Below are positions 13,909 to 23,119 of a stretch of DNA of 25,753 bases, piece after piece (the first letter of the stretch is position 1; each line of letters begins with the position of its first letter). The position numbers and the translations under genes were made by a program. The notes beneath the pieces were generated by a model. That model saw only the letters and a program-made list of their open reading frames with translations. It was not told the origin of the DNA and did not search any database. Origin of the DNA: Thiobacillus sp. UBA6205 (GTDB lineage: Bacteria; Pseudomonadota; Gammaproteobacteria; Burkholderiales; Thiobacillaceae); NCBI GenBank assembly GCA_002421825.1, contig DISR01000058.1:1-25753 (forward strand). Direction: 5' to 3'.

Positions 13909-15294
13909 TCAGGCCGTGTTTTTCGTTCGCAGGCAATCGATGCGCATGGACTCCTTGGCGCGATACATCGCCTCGTCCGCCTTTTGCATGAAGGAGTCAA
14001 GCGATCCCGTGTCCGCATTCAGGCTCGCGACGCCGATGCTGACCGCCAAATCCAGCGGCTGGTCGAAACCGGGCAACGTGACGGATATCGATCTGCGCAG
14101 CCGCTCCAGTATGCCCTCAAGTTCCGGGCCGGGCGTGATATCTGGCATCAGCACCAGAAACTCATCGCCGCCCACACGCGCCAGCAGGTCGGATTCCCTG
14201 AAATTATGCCGCAGCCTGTCGGCCGTCTGCGCCAGCACGGCATCGCCCGCCGCATGCCCATAGGTGTCGTTAACGCTCTTGAAATCGTTGATGTCGATGT
14301 TGAGCAGGGTCAGCGGGCGCCTGCTGCGCCTGGCCAGGGCGAACATGTCCCGCCCGCGCAGATTGAACTGCAGGCGGTTGGCCAGGCCGGTGAGATCGTC
14401 ATACAGCGCCATGCTGCGAATGCGCTGGTGCGCCGAGAGCGTATAGGCGACGAGGGCGCCCGCAATGACGGAAAGCACGATCAGCAAAATCTCGGCCCCC
14501 CATCCCCAGCCGGCCACCGGCTGCGTTGTGTGCGCGGCAAGCTGCCAGCTGCCTCCCGGGATGATGACATCCATCAGCACGGCCTCGGCATCGTCAAACA
14601 GCGCGGCATCGCCAAGGAAAACTTCGCCCTCCGCGCCCAGCCCGTCCCTGCCGCGCAGGGCGTAAACCATGCCGGCATCCGATTTGCCCGGCAGCACGCC
14701 GGCGCGCTTGAATACCGACAAAGGATCGATCGCGACCGAAGCCAATCCCCAGTAGACCGGCTCGCCGCCAGGCTTGGTAAACACGATGGGAATGCGATTG
14801 GTAATGCCGATGCCGCCCTGCGCCAGCTCGACCGGCCCCGCCGTCACCGGCTGCAGGTCACGCATCAGGCGCAACACTGCATCGCGCTGGTTCGGCGTTT
14901 CCAGAAGATTCAGCCCCAGCGCCTTTTCGTTGCCCTCGTAGGGATAGATGTAACGAATGACATTGCCCGGAGCGAGCGCGACGGCGCGGATGGACGGCTC
15001 CAGGCGAATCAGCGAGAACGCGACCTGGGCAAGCTCTTCCTGGGTGAAATCGGGGTTCGCCAGCACGAAAGTCGACAAACCCAGGCTGAGCGACAGGCTG
15101 GCATTGAGCCCGGATTCCAGCCGCGCCCTGACCGTGGCGGCCTCCGCCTGCAGCCTGACGCGCTCGGCCTGATGGAGCCGCTCGTGCTCCAGCCAGCCGA
15201 AACTTTGCAGCAGCAGCCAGGCCAGGCTGGCCGCCAGCACGCCTGCCACGAGGGGCAGGCCGCGCATGTTGGCAAGCTGGGTAAAGGGCTTCAC
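13909..15294 (-). CDS. Membrane diguanylate cyclase with CHASE-like periplasmic sensor and GGDEF domain
   Basis: A 461-residue c-di-GMP synthase. A transmembrane helix at about 13-34 is followed by a periplasmic sensor of the CHASE type (about 40-260, with IRAVALAPGNVIRYIYP), a second transmembrane helix near 268-288, and a GGDEF domain. The catalytic motif GGDEF is at 375-379 and intact. The allosteric inhibition site RxxD is present as RESD at 366-369, so product feedback is expected. No EAL domain is present. It starts 9 bases after the ettA stop and is probably read from the same transcript. c-di-GMP often controls type IV pili, and pilTU are in this window, but a direct link is only a suggestion. 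Confidence 0.92.
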   Translation of the reverse strand: MKPFTQLANMRGLPLVAGVLAASLAWLLLQSFGWLEHERLHQAERVRLQAEAATVRARLESGLNASLSLSLGLSTFVLANPDFTQEELAQVAFSLIRLEPSIRAVALAPGNVIRYIYPYEGNEKALGLNLLETPNQRDAVLRLMRDLQPVTAGPVELAQGGIGITNRIPIVFTKPGGEPVYWGLASVAIDPLSVFKRAGVLPGKSDAGMVYALRGRDGLGAEGEVFLGDAALFDDAEAVLMDVIIPGGSWQLAAHTTQPVAGWGWGAEILLIVLSVIAGALVAYTLSAHQRIRSMALYDDLTGLANRLQFNLRGRDMFALARRSRRPLTLLNIDINDFKSVNDTYGHAAGDAVLAQTADRLRHNFRESDLLARVGGDEFLVLMPDITPGPELEGILERLRRSISVTLPGFDQPLDLAVSIGVASLNADTGSLDSFMQKADEAMYRAKESMRIDCLRTKNTA

Positions 15295-15303
15295 ATCCCG
15301 AAC

Positions 15304-16968
<1,665 letters not shown>

Positions 16969-16978
16969 GGGGAATTTC

Positions 16979-17000
16979 TAATTAAGCGAAAGCTTAATTA
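16979..17000. promoter_or_regulatory. 9-bp hairpin immediately upstream of ettA
   Basis: TAATTAAGC (16979-16987) and GCTTAATTA (16992-17000) pair perfectly around the four bases GAAA (TTTC on the ettA strand). It ends ten bases before the ettA start and is not followed by a U-run on that strand, so it looks more like a leader structure or protein-binding palindrome than an intrinsic terminator. Confidence 0.5.
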
Positions 17001-17042
17001 TCCACTATCGGCACAAATTTGCCCCATCGCAGGCAGGGGCTT

Positions 17043-18110
17043 TTATTCCCGGCCGCCGTCCTTGCGCGCCGATTCCAGCCACTCGCGCCAGATGGCAAGC
17101 GCCACGGCCAGAATCACCGGGCCGAGGAACAGCCCGATCAGGCCGAAGGCGTTGACCCCGCCCAGCACGCCGAGAAACACCAGCAGGAAGGGGATGCGCG
17201 TCGGCCCGCTGATGACGATGGGGCGGATGAGGTTGTCCACCCAGCTCACCACCAGGGCGCCCCACAGGAACAAGCCGACGGCCGCGGCCGTCTCGCCGTT
17301 GATGAACAGCCCCGCCGACAGGCTGATCCAGACCACCGGCCCGACGAATGGAATCAAGGACACCAGCGCGGTAATGGCGCCCCACATCACGGGCGCGGAC
17401 ACGCCCGCCACCCAGTAGCCCAGCCCAGCCAGTGCGCCCTGGGCCAGCGCGGTCAGCACGATGCCGAACACGACGGCATGCACCGTCACGCCGACCGCGA
17501 GCAGGTAGGACTTGGCCTGGCCGCCGATCCAGTGCGTGGCGATGCGCCGGAACTGGGCCAGCACGTTCTCGCCGTGGCGGTAGAGGAAGAACAGGGCGAA
17601 GATCGCCAGGGCGAATTTGGCGACGTTGCGGCCGACGCCCTCCGCCACGGTCTTGTACAGGTCCAGGTTGGCGAGCCCCAGCGCTTCGACCCGGCCGCGA
17701 ACCCAGGCCGGGTCGGCCTGCAGCAGTTGATATTGCGCCACCAGCCACTTGCCGCCCGGGAGGTCGGCGATGCCCGGCGGCATGGGCGGCAGTCCGTTGG
17801 CTGCGATGTCGCGCAACCTGGCGGCGGCGGCCAGCGCGTCGACGGCCAGCGCGTACATGACCAGGATCATGGGCACCAGCAGCACCAGCCCCACCGTCAG
17901 CGTCATGCCGAGGGCAGCAAGGGTCTTGCGGCCGCGCCAATGCGCCGACAGCCGCACATACAGCGGCCAGGTGACATAGGCGAGCACGCCCGACCAGGCC
18001 AGCGCCGCCCAGAAGGGCGACAGCACCCAGAGGGCGAGTCCGAGAATCAGCGCCAGGAAGGCGGTCGCGCCTGCCCTGCGCACCAGAGGCGATTGAATGT
18101 TGAGCGCCAT
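17043..18110 (-). CDS. AI-2E family transporter (PerM/YdiK-like permease)
   Basis: A 355-residue polytopic membrane protein with about seven to eight hydrophobic segments arranged as in the AI-2 exporter family: two helices at the N-terminus, a central soluble stretch (about 100-165), and a C-terminal cluster. The family motif region GALVVSWVDNLIRPIVISGPTRIPFLLVFLGVLGG is clear. Members export small molecules or ions, including AI-2 and, in some, sodium; the substrate here cannot be told. It sits between a VC0807-type gene upstream and ettA downstream, 74 bases away. The stop is TAA at 17043. Confidence 0.87.
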   Translation of the reverse strand: MALNIQSPLVRRAGATAFLALILGLALWVLSPFWAALAWSGVLAYVTWPLYVRLSAHWRGRKTLAALGMTLTVGLVLLVPMILVMYALAVDALAAAARLRDIAANGLPPMPPGIADLPGGKWLVAQYQLLQADPAWVRGRVEALGLANLDLYKTVAEGVGRNVAKFALAIFALFFLYRHGENVLAQFRRIATHWIGGQAKSYLLAVGVTVHAVVFGIVLTALAQGALAGLGYWVAGVSAPVMWGAITALVSLIPFVGPVVWISLSAGLFINGETAAAVGLFLWGALVVSWVDNLIRPIVISGPTRIPFLLVFLGVLGGVNAFGLIGLFLGPVILAVALAIWREWLESARKDGGRE

Positions 18111-18140
18111 GTTTTCAGCCCAGGCAAGACCCGGTTAAAA

Positions 18141-18167
18141 AGGCGGATTCCTGCCCATTCAGCGCCT
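18141..18167 (-). terminator. Weak terminator-like hairpin after the VC0807-type gene
   Basis: On the minus strand AGGCG (18167-18163), overlapping the stop codon, can pair with CGCCT (18145-18141), with an inner CTG/CAG helix, followed by TTTT at 18140-18137. The stem is short and bulged, so this is tentative. Confidence 0.35.
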
Positions 18168-18882
18168 AGTTGTCGGCCGCGGCGCGGCGCAGCAAGTCGG
18201 CGATTTTCAGGCCCGAGAGCCGCTGCATGGAGGTCCCCAGAAAATACAGCAAGCCCGCCATCAGCAGCATCGACGGCAGCGCAATCACAGGATAGCTCAA
18301 CAGGGTCAGGCGCCCGAGTTCTTCGTTGAAGGCCGCGCTGCCCGCGGGGCTGGTCACGATCCAGCTCGCCAGCGCATAGTTCATCGCGGAAGAAAAGAAG
18401 AAGGTTCCCGCCAGCAGATGGTTGGCAAGCCGAAGCCGGCTTTCGAACGGCTCCTGCGTGCCGCGTGCCGCCAGCGCATGCCGCACGCGTGCGACGTCGA
18501 TCAGGGCAGGGTTGAACAGCAGCGTACTCACAAGCGGGTGGCGGGTGTATGCCGATCCCAGTACCGCGAGGCCGATCACGCCCGGCACCGCCGCCTCCTT
18601 GACCGCCAGCCACTGCGGATCGAGGGCCAGCAGGCCGATGCCGCCGGTCAGCATGACGCTGGCCAGCCCCAGCAGCGCCATCCAGCCGGGCTTGCCGCGC
18701 CGCGCGAACCCGAGGGCGCCCCAGCCGAAGGGGAAGGCCAGCGCCAGCAGCAGCGCATTCACGGCACCGAGATGTTCCGCACCGCTCAGCTGCATCAGGA
18801 TCAGCGCGGGGATCAGGATGGTGAACGCGAGCTCCGCCAGCGGGTTGGCGCTTGCGGCAACCGCCTGTTTGTCGCCGCTCAT
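18166..18882 (-). CDS. VC0807 family-like integral membrane protein
   Basis: A 238-residue protein with about six hydrophobic segments. It resembles the uncharacterised VC0807 family in its opening NPLAELAFTILIPALILM and in HLLAGTFFFSSAMNYALASW near residues 155-175. The function of the family is not known, and a transport role is only suggested by topology. Its ATG overlaps the terC-like stop by four bases (ATGA), so it is translationally coupled to that gene. It is followed by a weak terminator-like hairpin. Confidence 0.68.
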   Translation of the reverse strand: MSGDKQAVAASANPLAELAFTILIPALILMQLSGAEHLGAVNALLLALAFPFGWGALGFARRGKPGWMALLGLASVMLTGGIGLLALDPQWLAVKEAAVPGVIGLAVLGSAYTRHPLVSTLLFNPALIDVARVRHALAARGTQEPFESRLRLANHLLAGTFFFSSAMNYALASWIVTSPAGSAAFNEELGRLTLLSYPVIALPSMLLMAGLLYFLGTSMQRLSGLKIADLLRRAAADN

Positions 18883-19850
18883 TCACGGACTCCGGGCTGC
18901 TTGCGCGTCACCCACAGGCTGGTGAACATGAAGGTGGCGATGATGAGGCCGACGATGCCGAGCGACAGCCCGATCGGGATCTTGTAGAAGTCCACGATCA
19001 GCATCTTCACGCCGACGAACACCAGCACCATGGCGAGGCCGTATTTCAGCAGATGGAAACGGTCGGCGACCCCCGCGAGCATGAAGTACATCGCGCGCAG
19101 GCCGAGGATGGCGAAGATGTTCGAGGTGAACACGATGAACGGGTCGGTGGTGATGGCGAAGATCGCCGGGATCGAGTCGACCGCGAACACCAGGTCGGAA
19201 AGCTCGATCATGATCAGCACCAGGAACAGCGGCGTGAACATGCGCACGCCGTTTTCCACGACCCAGAACTTTTCGCCGCGATAATCCGGCGTCAGGCGCA
19301 TGCGCCCCTTGAGCCAGTTGAGCAGCGGGTTCCTGCCGAGGTCGGGCTCGGCCTCGGCGAAGATCAGCATCTTGATGCCGGTGACCACCAGGAAGGCGCC
19401 GAACAGGTACAGGATCCAGTGGAATTCCTGGATCAGCCAGGCGCCGGCCAGGATCATGATTGCGCGCATGACGATGGCGCCGATCACGCCGTAGATCAGC
19501 ACGCGGCGCTGGTATTCCGCCGGCACCGCGAAGAAACCGAAGATCATCAGGAACACGAAGATGTTGTCCACCGCCAGCGACTTCTCGATGAGATAACCGG
19601 TGAGGAACTCCATCGCCTTGGTCTCGGCAATCTCGCTCCCGTAGCTGCCCTTGAGGTACCACCACAGTCCGAGGTTGAACAGCATGGCGAGCCCGAACCA
19701 CACCAGCGACCAGGCCGCGGCTTCCTTGAAGCTGACCTTGTGCGCCTTGTTGCCGCCGACCAGGAAGAGGTCGACCGCCAGCATGACCAGCACGAAGACG
19801 ATGAACACCGCCCACATCCACGGTTCGCCGATATTCAATGCAGTTTCCAT
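18879..19850 (-). CDS. TerC family integral membrane protein (Alx-like)
   Basis: A 323-residue inner membrane protein with about nine transmembrane helices. It matches the Alx/TerC branch: WMWAVFIVFVLVMLAVDLFLVGG at the N-terminus, the acidic helix EKSLAVDNIFVFLMIFGFF near 90-108, and ELSDLVFAVDSIPAIFAITTDPFIVFTSNIFAILGLRAMYF near 215-255. Family members bind or export manganese and similar ions and act in alkaline or metal stress. A tellurite link is historical. It starts 29 bases after htpX, is coupled to the VC0807-type gene downstream, and all three encode membrane proteins. Confidence 0.91.
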   Translation of the reverse strand: METALNIGEPWMWAVFIVFVLVMLAVDLFLVGGNKAHKVSFKEAAAWSLVWFGLAMLFNLGLWWYLKGSYGSEIAETKAMEFLTGYLIEKSLAVDNIFVFLMIFGFFAVPAEYQRRVLIYGVIGAIVMRAIMILAGAWLIQEFHWILYLFGAFLVVTGIKMLIFAEAEPDLGRNPLLNWLKGRMRLTPDYRGEKFWVVENGVRMFTPLFLVLIMIELSDLVFAVDSIPAIFAITTDPFIVFTSNIFAILGLRAMYFMLAGVADRFHLLKYGLAMVLVFVGVKMLIVDFYKIPIGLSLGIVGLIIATFMFTSLWVTRKQPGVRE

Positions 19851-19879
19851 AGTGTTGCTTCAGGCTCGTTTCAGTTGAT

Positions 19880-20755
19880 TTATTGCGCTGTGCGCAGGGC
19901 GGCGATGCGCTCTTCCAGCGGCGGGTGGGTCATGAACAGCCGCTTCCAGCCCTGGGGGCTGCCCCCGGCAATGCCGAACGCGGCCATCTTGTCCGGCAGC
20001 GGATGCGGGTGCAGCGAATTCAGGCGCTCCAGCGCGGCGATCATGGCGCCGCGGCCGGCGAGGCTCGCGCCGCCGCGGTCGGCGCGGAATTCGCGGCTCC
20101 GCGAGAACCACATGACGATGATGGAGGCGAGGATGCCGAGCACCATTTCCGCCACGATCATGGTCACGAAGAAGGCCGGCCCATGGCCCTGCTCGTTCTT
20201 GAACACGACGCGGTCGACGGTATGGCCGATCACGCGCGACAGGAACATGACGAAGGTGTTGACCACGCCCTGGATCAGCGCCAGCGTGACCATGTCGCCG
20301 TTGGCGGCATGCGCCACCTCGTGGCCCAGCACCGCCTCGGCCTCCTCGCGCTTCATCTGGCGCAGCAAGCCGGTCGACACCGCGATGAGCGAGCGGTGCC
20401 TGCTCATGCCGGTGGCGAAGGCGTTTACGTCGGGTGCGTCATAGATGCCGACTTCCGGCATCCTGATGCCGGCCTCATTCGAGTACTTGCGAATGGTGTC
20501 GACGAGCCAGGCTTCGGTGGCATTGGCCGGCGATTCGATGACGCGCACGCCCATCGCACGCTTCGCGCTCCACTTGGAGATCACCAGCGAAATGAAGGAG
20601 CCGCCGAAGCCCATCACCGCAGCGAAGATCAGCAGCGAGGTGAGGTTGAGGCCCTGGGCGTTGAGGTAAGGCTCCACCCCCAGGAGGCGCATGGTCACGG
20701 ACAGGACCAGGACGATGGCAAAGTTGGTCGCCAGAAAAAGTACGATGCGTTTCAT
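19880..20755 (-). CDS. htpX: Membrane zinc metalloprotease HtpX
   Basis: A 291-residue M48-family protease that degrades misfolded inner membrane proteins with FtsH. Two N-terminal transmembrane helices (about 4-24 and 38-58) precede the catalytic motif HEVAH at 145-149. Two more hydrophobic segments follow (about 155-175 and 192-212), then SREFRADRGGA with the third zinc ligand. The length and the ending MTHPPLEERIAALR are typical. It lies 24 bases after the stop of the upstream hypothetical gene and precedes terC, so an envelope-stress operon is plausible. Confidence 0.96.
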   Translation of the reverse strand: MKRIVLFLATNFAIVLVLSVTMRLLGVEPYLNAQGLNLTSLLIFAAVMGFGGSFISLVISKWSAKRAMGVRVIESPANATEAWLVDTIRKYSNEAGIRMPEVGIYDAPDVNAFATGMSRHRSLIAVSTGLLRQMKREEAEAVLGHEVAHAANGDMVTLALIQGVVNTFVMFLSRVIGHTVDRVVFKNEQGHGPAFFVTMIVAEMVLGILASIIVMWFSRSREFRADRGGASLAGRGAMIAALERLNSLHPHPLPDKMAAFGIAGGSPQGWKRLFMTHPPLEERIAALRTAQ

Positions 20756-20779
20756 GAATAAGCTCCAGCCAGAGAGTTA

Positions 20780-21388
20780 TCAAACATTGCTCACAAGGAT
20801 CACTTCGACCTTGCCGTCCATGCCGGCTCTGCGAATTTCGAAATCCAGCGCGTGGCCGGCTTTCGCAAAGCGGTGCCGCTCCGCTTCGGGCGTGGCCGAC
20901 AAGACTTCCCGGGCATAGCCCGCCGCCGTCAGCTGGGAAACGTAGTGCTCCAGCACGGCGCGAAAATCGCCCTGCCCCATGTAGCGTAGTTCGGTTCTGC
21001 CCGTTTCGCGCGCGTAATGCGTCCTGACGGAACCGGGATGGCGCGCCACGCCCGGCAGGTCATTGCCCGACACATCGGCTGCAGCCGGATCGACGGCGCG
21101 CCCAGTCGGGGACAGCCCCACACTGCCGAGCAAGGGGTCAAGCCGGCCCTTCAGGCCGGGGGCGGCCTGCTCGACTTTTTCCATGGCCGCGCCTGCCGCC
21201 TGCTTGCCGCTTTCCGCCAGGGCGGGGATCTGTCCCCAGGCCCAGGACAGCACCGCGACCGCCGCCCAGGCCAGCAAAGCCAGCATGGCGGCAATGCCCA
21301 GGCCGATGAACACCCAGGTGCGCGTGCGCACCCGGGCCAGGCGCGAACCGACATCGCTCAGCGCATAAAGAATGGCCGCTTGTTTCAT
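20780..21388 (-). CDS. Hypothetical one-TM envelope protein
   Basis: A 202-residue protein that I do not recognise. Residues 24-50 form one strong transmembrane helix (WVFIGLGIAAMLALLAWAAV) after a short basic N-terminus, suggesting an inner membrane anchor with a periplasmic domain. The middle is Ala/Gly/Pro-rich and likely flexible. The C-terminal 90 residues look folded, with LRYMGQGDFRAVLEHYVSQL and a final strand KVEVILVSN. A strong ribosome binding site, GGAGGTG, lies five to six bases before the ATG. It is first in a run with htpX and terC, and divergent from the nhaR-like regulator, which could control it. A role in envelope quality control would fit the context but is inference. Confidence 0.75.
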   Translation of the reverse strand: MKQAAILYALSDVGSRLARVRTRTWVFIGLGIAAMLALLAWAAVAVLSWAWGQIPALAESGKQAAGAAMEKVEQAAPGLKGRLDPLLGSVGLSPTGRAVDPAAADVSGNDLPGVARHPGSVRTHYARETGRTELRYMGQGDFRAVLEHYVSQLTAAGYAREVLSATPEAERHRFAKAGHALDFEIRRAGMDGKVEVILVSNV

Positions 21389-21454
21389 GAATCACCTCCG
21401 GACACGGGGAGAACTTGACACGACGCCAGCGTAGCCGAAAATGGAAACCAGTAA

Positions 21455-21494
21455 AATTCGATTTTTATAAGGCATTAATTCGATTTTTTCGAAT
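21455..21494. promoter_or_regulatory. LysR-type operator and direct repeats at the nhaR-like start
   Basis: ATTCGA-TTTTT-TCGAAT (21478-21494) is a perfect 6-base inverted repeat of the T-N11-A type bound by LysR regulators. It ends 4 bases before the start codon. The half-site AATTCGATTTTT occurs twice, at 21455 and 21477, 22 bases apart, about two helical turns. This fits autorepression of the regulator and control of the divergent gene. Binding is inferred, not shown. Confidence 0.55.
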
Positions 21495-21498
21495 CATC

Positions 21499-22458
21499 AT
21501 GATCAACTACAGGCATCTCCAGTACTTCCTGCAGGTCGCCAGGGCCGGCTCGGTGAATCGCGCCGCCGAGAAGCTGCACCTCACGCCGCAAACGCTGTCC
21601 GGCCAGATCAAGGGTTTCGAGGAACGCCTGGGCATCGAGCTCTTCCAGCGCAGCGGACGGAAACTCGAGCTGACCGAGGCCGGCAGGCTGGCGCTGTCCT
21701 ATGCCGACGAGATCTTCCGCATCGGCGCGGAACTGGAGGAAAGCCTGGGCGAAGCGCCCGGCGCGCGCATGACCCCGTTCCGCGTCGGCATTTCCGACGC
21801 CGTGCCCAAGACCATTTCGCACCGCCTGCTCATGCCTGCGCTGGGACTGGAGGAGCCCGTCAAGCTGATCTGCAAGGAAGACCGCCTCGAGCGGCTGGTC
21901 GCGGAACTGGCCATCCACCGCCTCGACATCGTGCTGGCGAACAAGCCCATGCCTTCAACTGTCGACGTCAAGGGCTACAGCCATCCGCTCGGCGAATGCG
22001 GCGTGGCCTTCTTCGCCAGCAAGGCGCTGGCAAAGAAGCTGGGGGCGGACTTCCCGGGCAACCTCGACGGCATGCCCTTGCTGCTGCCCGGCGAGGACAG
22101 CGCACTGCGCGTGCCCCTGCTGCGATGGCTGGAAAAGCGGGGCGTCAGCCCCCGAATCGCGGGCGAATTCGACGACAGCGCGCTGATGAAATCCTTCGGC
22201 GAAGCCGGGCTGGGCGTATTCCCGTCGCCGGCGGCAATCGCGGACGAAGTGGTGCGCCATTACCAGGTCGCGCGCATCGGCCAGACCGACGAAATTCACG
22301 AGCGTTACTTCGCCATCACCGTGGAACGCCACGTCAAACATCCGGCGGTATTGGCGATGAGCGAAACGGCCCATAACAGCCTCTTCAAGCGAATCTCGCC
22401 AAGCCAACCCCGGCGTCCAGCCCCTGGCCGGCCAACCCAAAAATCAGGCTCGGAGTAA
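21499..22458 (+). CDS. nhaR: LysR family transcriptional regulator, NhaR-like
   Basis: A 319-residue DNA-binding regulator. The N-terminal winged helix-turn-helix (about 5-62) reads MINYRHLQYFLQVARAGSVNRAAEKLHLTPQTLSGQIKGFEE with the spacing of NhaR, which activates nhaA sodium/proton antiporter genes in enterics. The effector domain (about 90-300) contains the VGISDAVPKTISHRLL strand typical of NhaR. The C-terminal tail is Pro/Arg-rich and atypical. No nhaA gene is present nearby, so the sodium role is not supported by context here. I chose the ATG at 21499 over an upstream start at 21415 because it gives the conserved N-terminus. No good ribosome binding site is visible; the operator-like palindrome occupies that position. 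Confidence 0.85.
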   Translation: MINYRHLQYFLQVARAGSVNRAAEKLHLTPQTLSGQIKGFEERLGIELFQRSGRKLELTEAGRLALSYADEIFRIGAELEESLGEAPGARMTPFRVGISDAVPKTISHRLLMPALGLEEPVKLICKEDRLERLVAELAIHRLDIVLANKPMPSTVDVKGYSHPLGECGVAFFASKALAKKLGADFPGNLDGMPLLLPGEDSALRVPLLRWLEKRGVSPRIAGEFDDSALMKSFGEAGLGVFPSPAAIADEVVRHYQVARIGQTDEIHERYFAITVERHVKHPAVLAMSETAHNSLFKRISPSQPRRPAPGRPTQKSGSE

Positions 22459-22488
22459 ACTAGGGACATTGATTACCTAAGGAACGAC

Positions 22489-22650
22489 GTGGCCAAGCCC
22501 AACTACCAGTTCGAGAAGCGCCAGCGGGAACTCGAGAAAAAACGCAAAAAAGCCGAGAAGGAGCGGAAAAAGGCCTCGGATGCGGAACCCGTGTCCGACA
22601 GCGAAGCAAGGCCCGGCCAGGGCAATCCGCCGCCGGCGGGCGGCGAGTAA
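22489..22650 (+). CDS. Small highly charged protein, 53 residues
   Basis: A short gene starting at GTG with AAGGA seven bases upstream. The product opens MAKPNYQFEKRQRELEKKRK, continues with a Lys/Arg/Glu-rich helix to about residue 32, then has a Pro/Gly-rich tail ending PPPAGGE. Similar small proteins with the same opening occur next to other genes in betaproteobacteria, as far as I recall; the function is unknown. It begins 30 bases after the nhaR-like gene and ends six bases from the convergent hypothetical gene. The good ribosome binding site and charged-helix pattern argue that it is real. Confidence 0.75.
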   Translation: MAKPNYQFEKRQRELEKKRKKAEKERKKASDAEPVSDSEARPGQGNPPPAGGE

Positions 22651-22656
22651 TTCCCT

Positions 22657-23091
22657 TCAGGTCTGCAGGGGGTGCATCCAGACGAACAGGGTCTGGCCCT
22701 GCGACTCTGCAATCTGCGCCAGCTCGGCAAGCGCCAGCACCATGTCCTGCACTTCCTCGGCATCCCAGCCTTCCAGCTCGAATTCCTCGGTAGCGGACAG
22801 TTCCTCGGCAACGCGCATCAGCGCGTCTTCGTCGTACGCGGCGAGTTTCTCCACCACTTCGTCGGCCAGGCGCAAGACCAGGACGTCCTCGATGCTGGCG
22901 TAGACCGGTTCGTACCGGCTCAGCGCCTGCCCGAACTCGTCCCCGGTCAGCAGGCAGTGCAGGGTCGCGATCTTGGCCGTGTCGATGCCGCGCCGCTCGA
23001 TCCCGCTCCATTCGTCCACAGGATGCAGGGATTCGCCGATGGCGGCGGACTCGTCTTCCTCGGCGGCCACGATGTTGGTCAGTACGCCCAC
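22657..23091 (-). CDS. Conserved hypothetical acidic protein
   Basis: A 144-residue soluble acidic protein without signal peptide or membrane segment. It opens MGVLTNIVAAEEDESAAIGE, followed by PVDEWSGIERRGIDTAKIATLHCLLTG, and ends with a helical AQIAESQGQTLFVWMHPLQT. I believe similar proteins of this length are found in other proteobacteria with no assigned function, resembling small YfbM/DUF1877-type proteins in size and layout. The start is GTG with a strong AGGAG seven bases upstream. It follows the RIO kinase gene by 28 bases on the same strand and is probably cotranscribed with it. Confidence 0.75.
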   Translation of the reverse strand: MGVLTNIVAAEEDESAAIGESLHPVDEWSGIERRGIDTAKIATLHCLLTGDEFGQALSRYEPVYASIEDVLVLRLADEVVEKLAAYDEDALMRVAEELSATEEFELEGWDAEEVQDMVLALAELAQIAESQGQTLFVWMHPLQT

Positions 23092-23119
23092 TTAAATCTC
23101 CTGAATTTCATTTCCATCC

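Noticed and set aside
21415..21498. Longer NhaR-like protein starting at 21415
   Set aside because: The added residues are encoded by the AT-rich promoter and operator region, and the conserved LysR N-terminus begins at the ATG at 21499.
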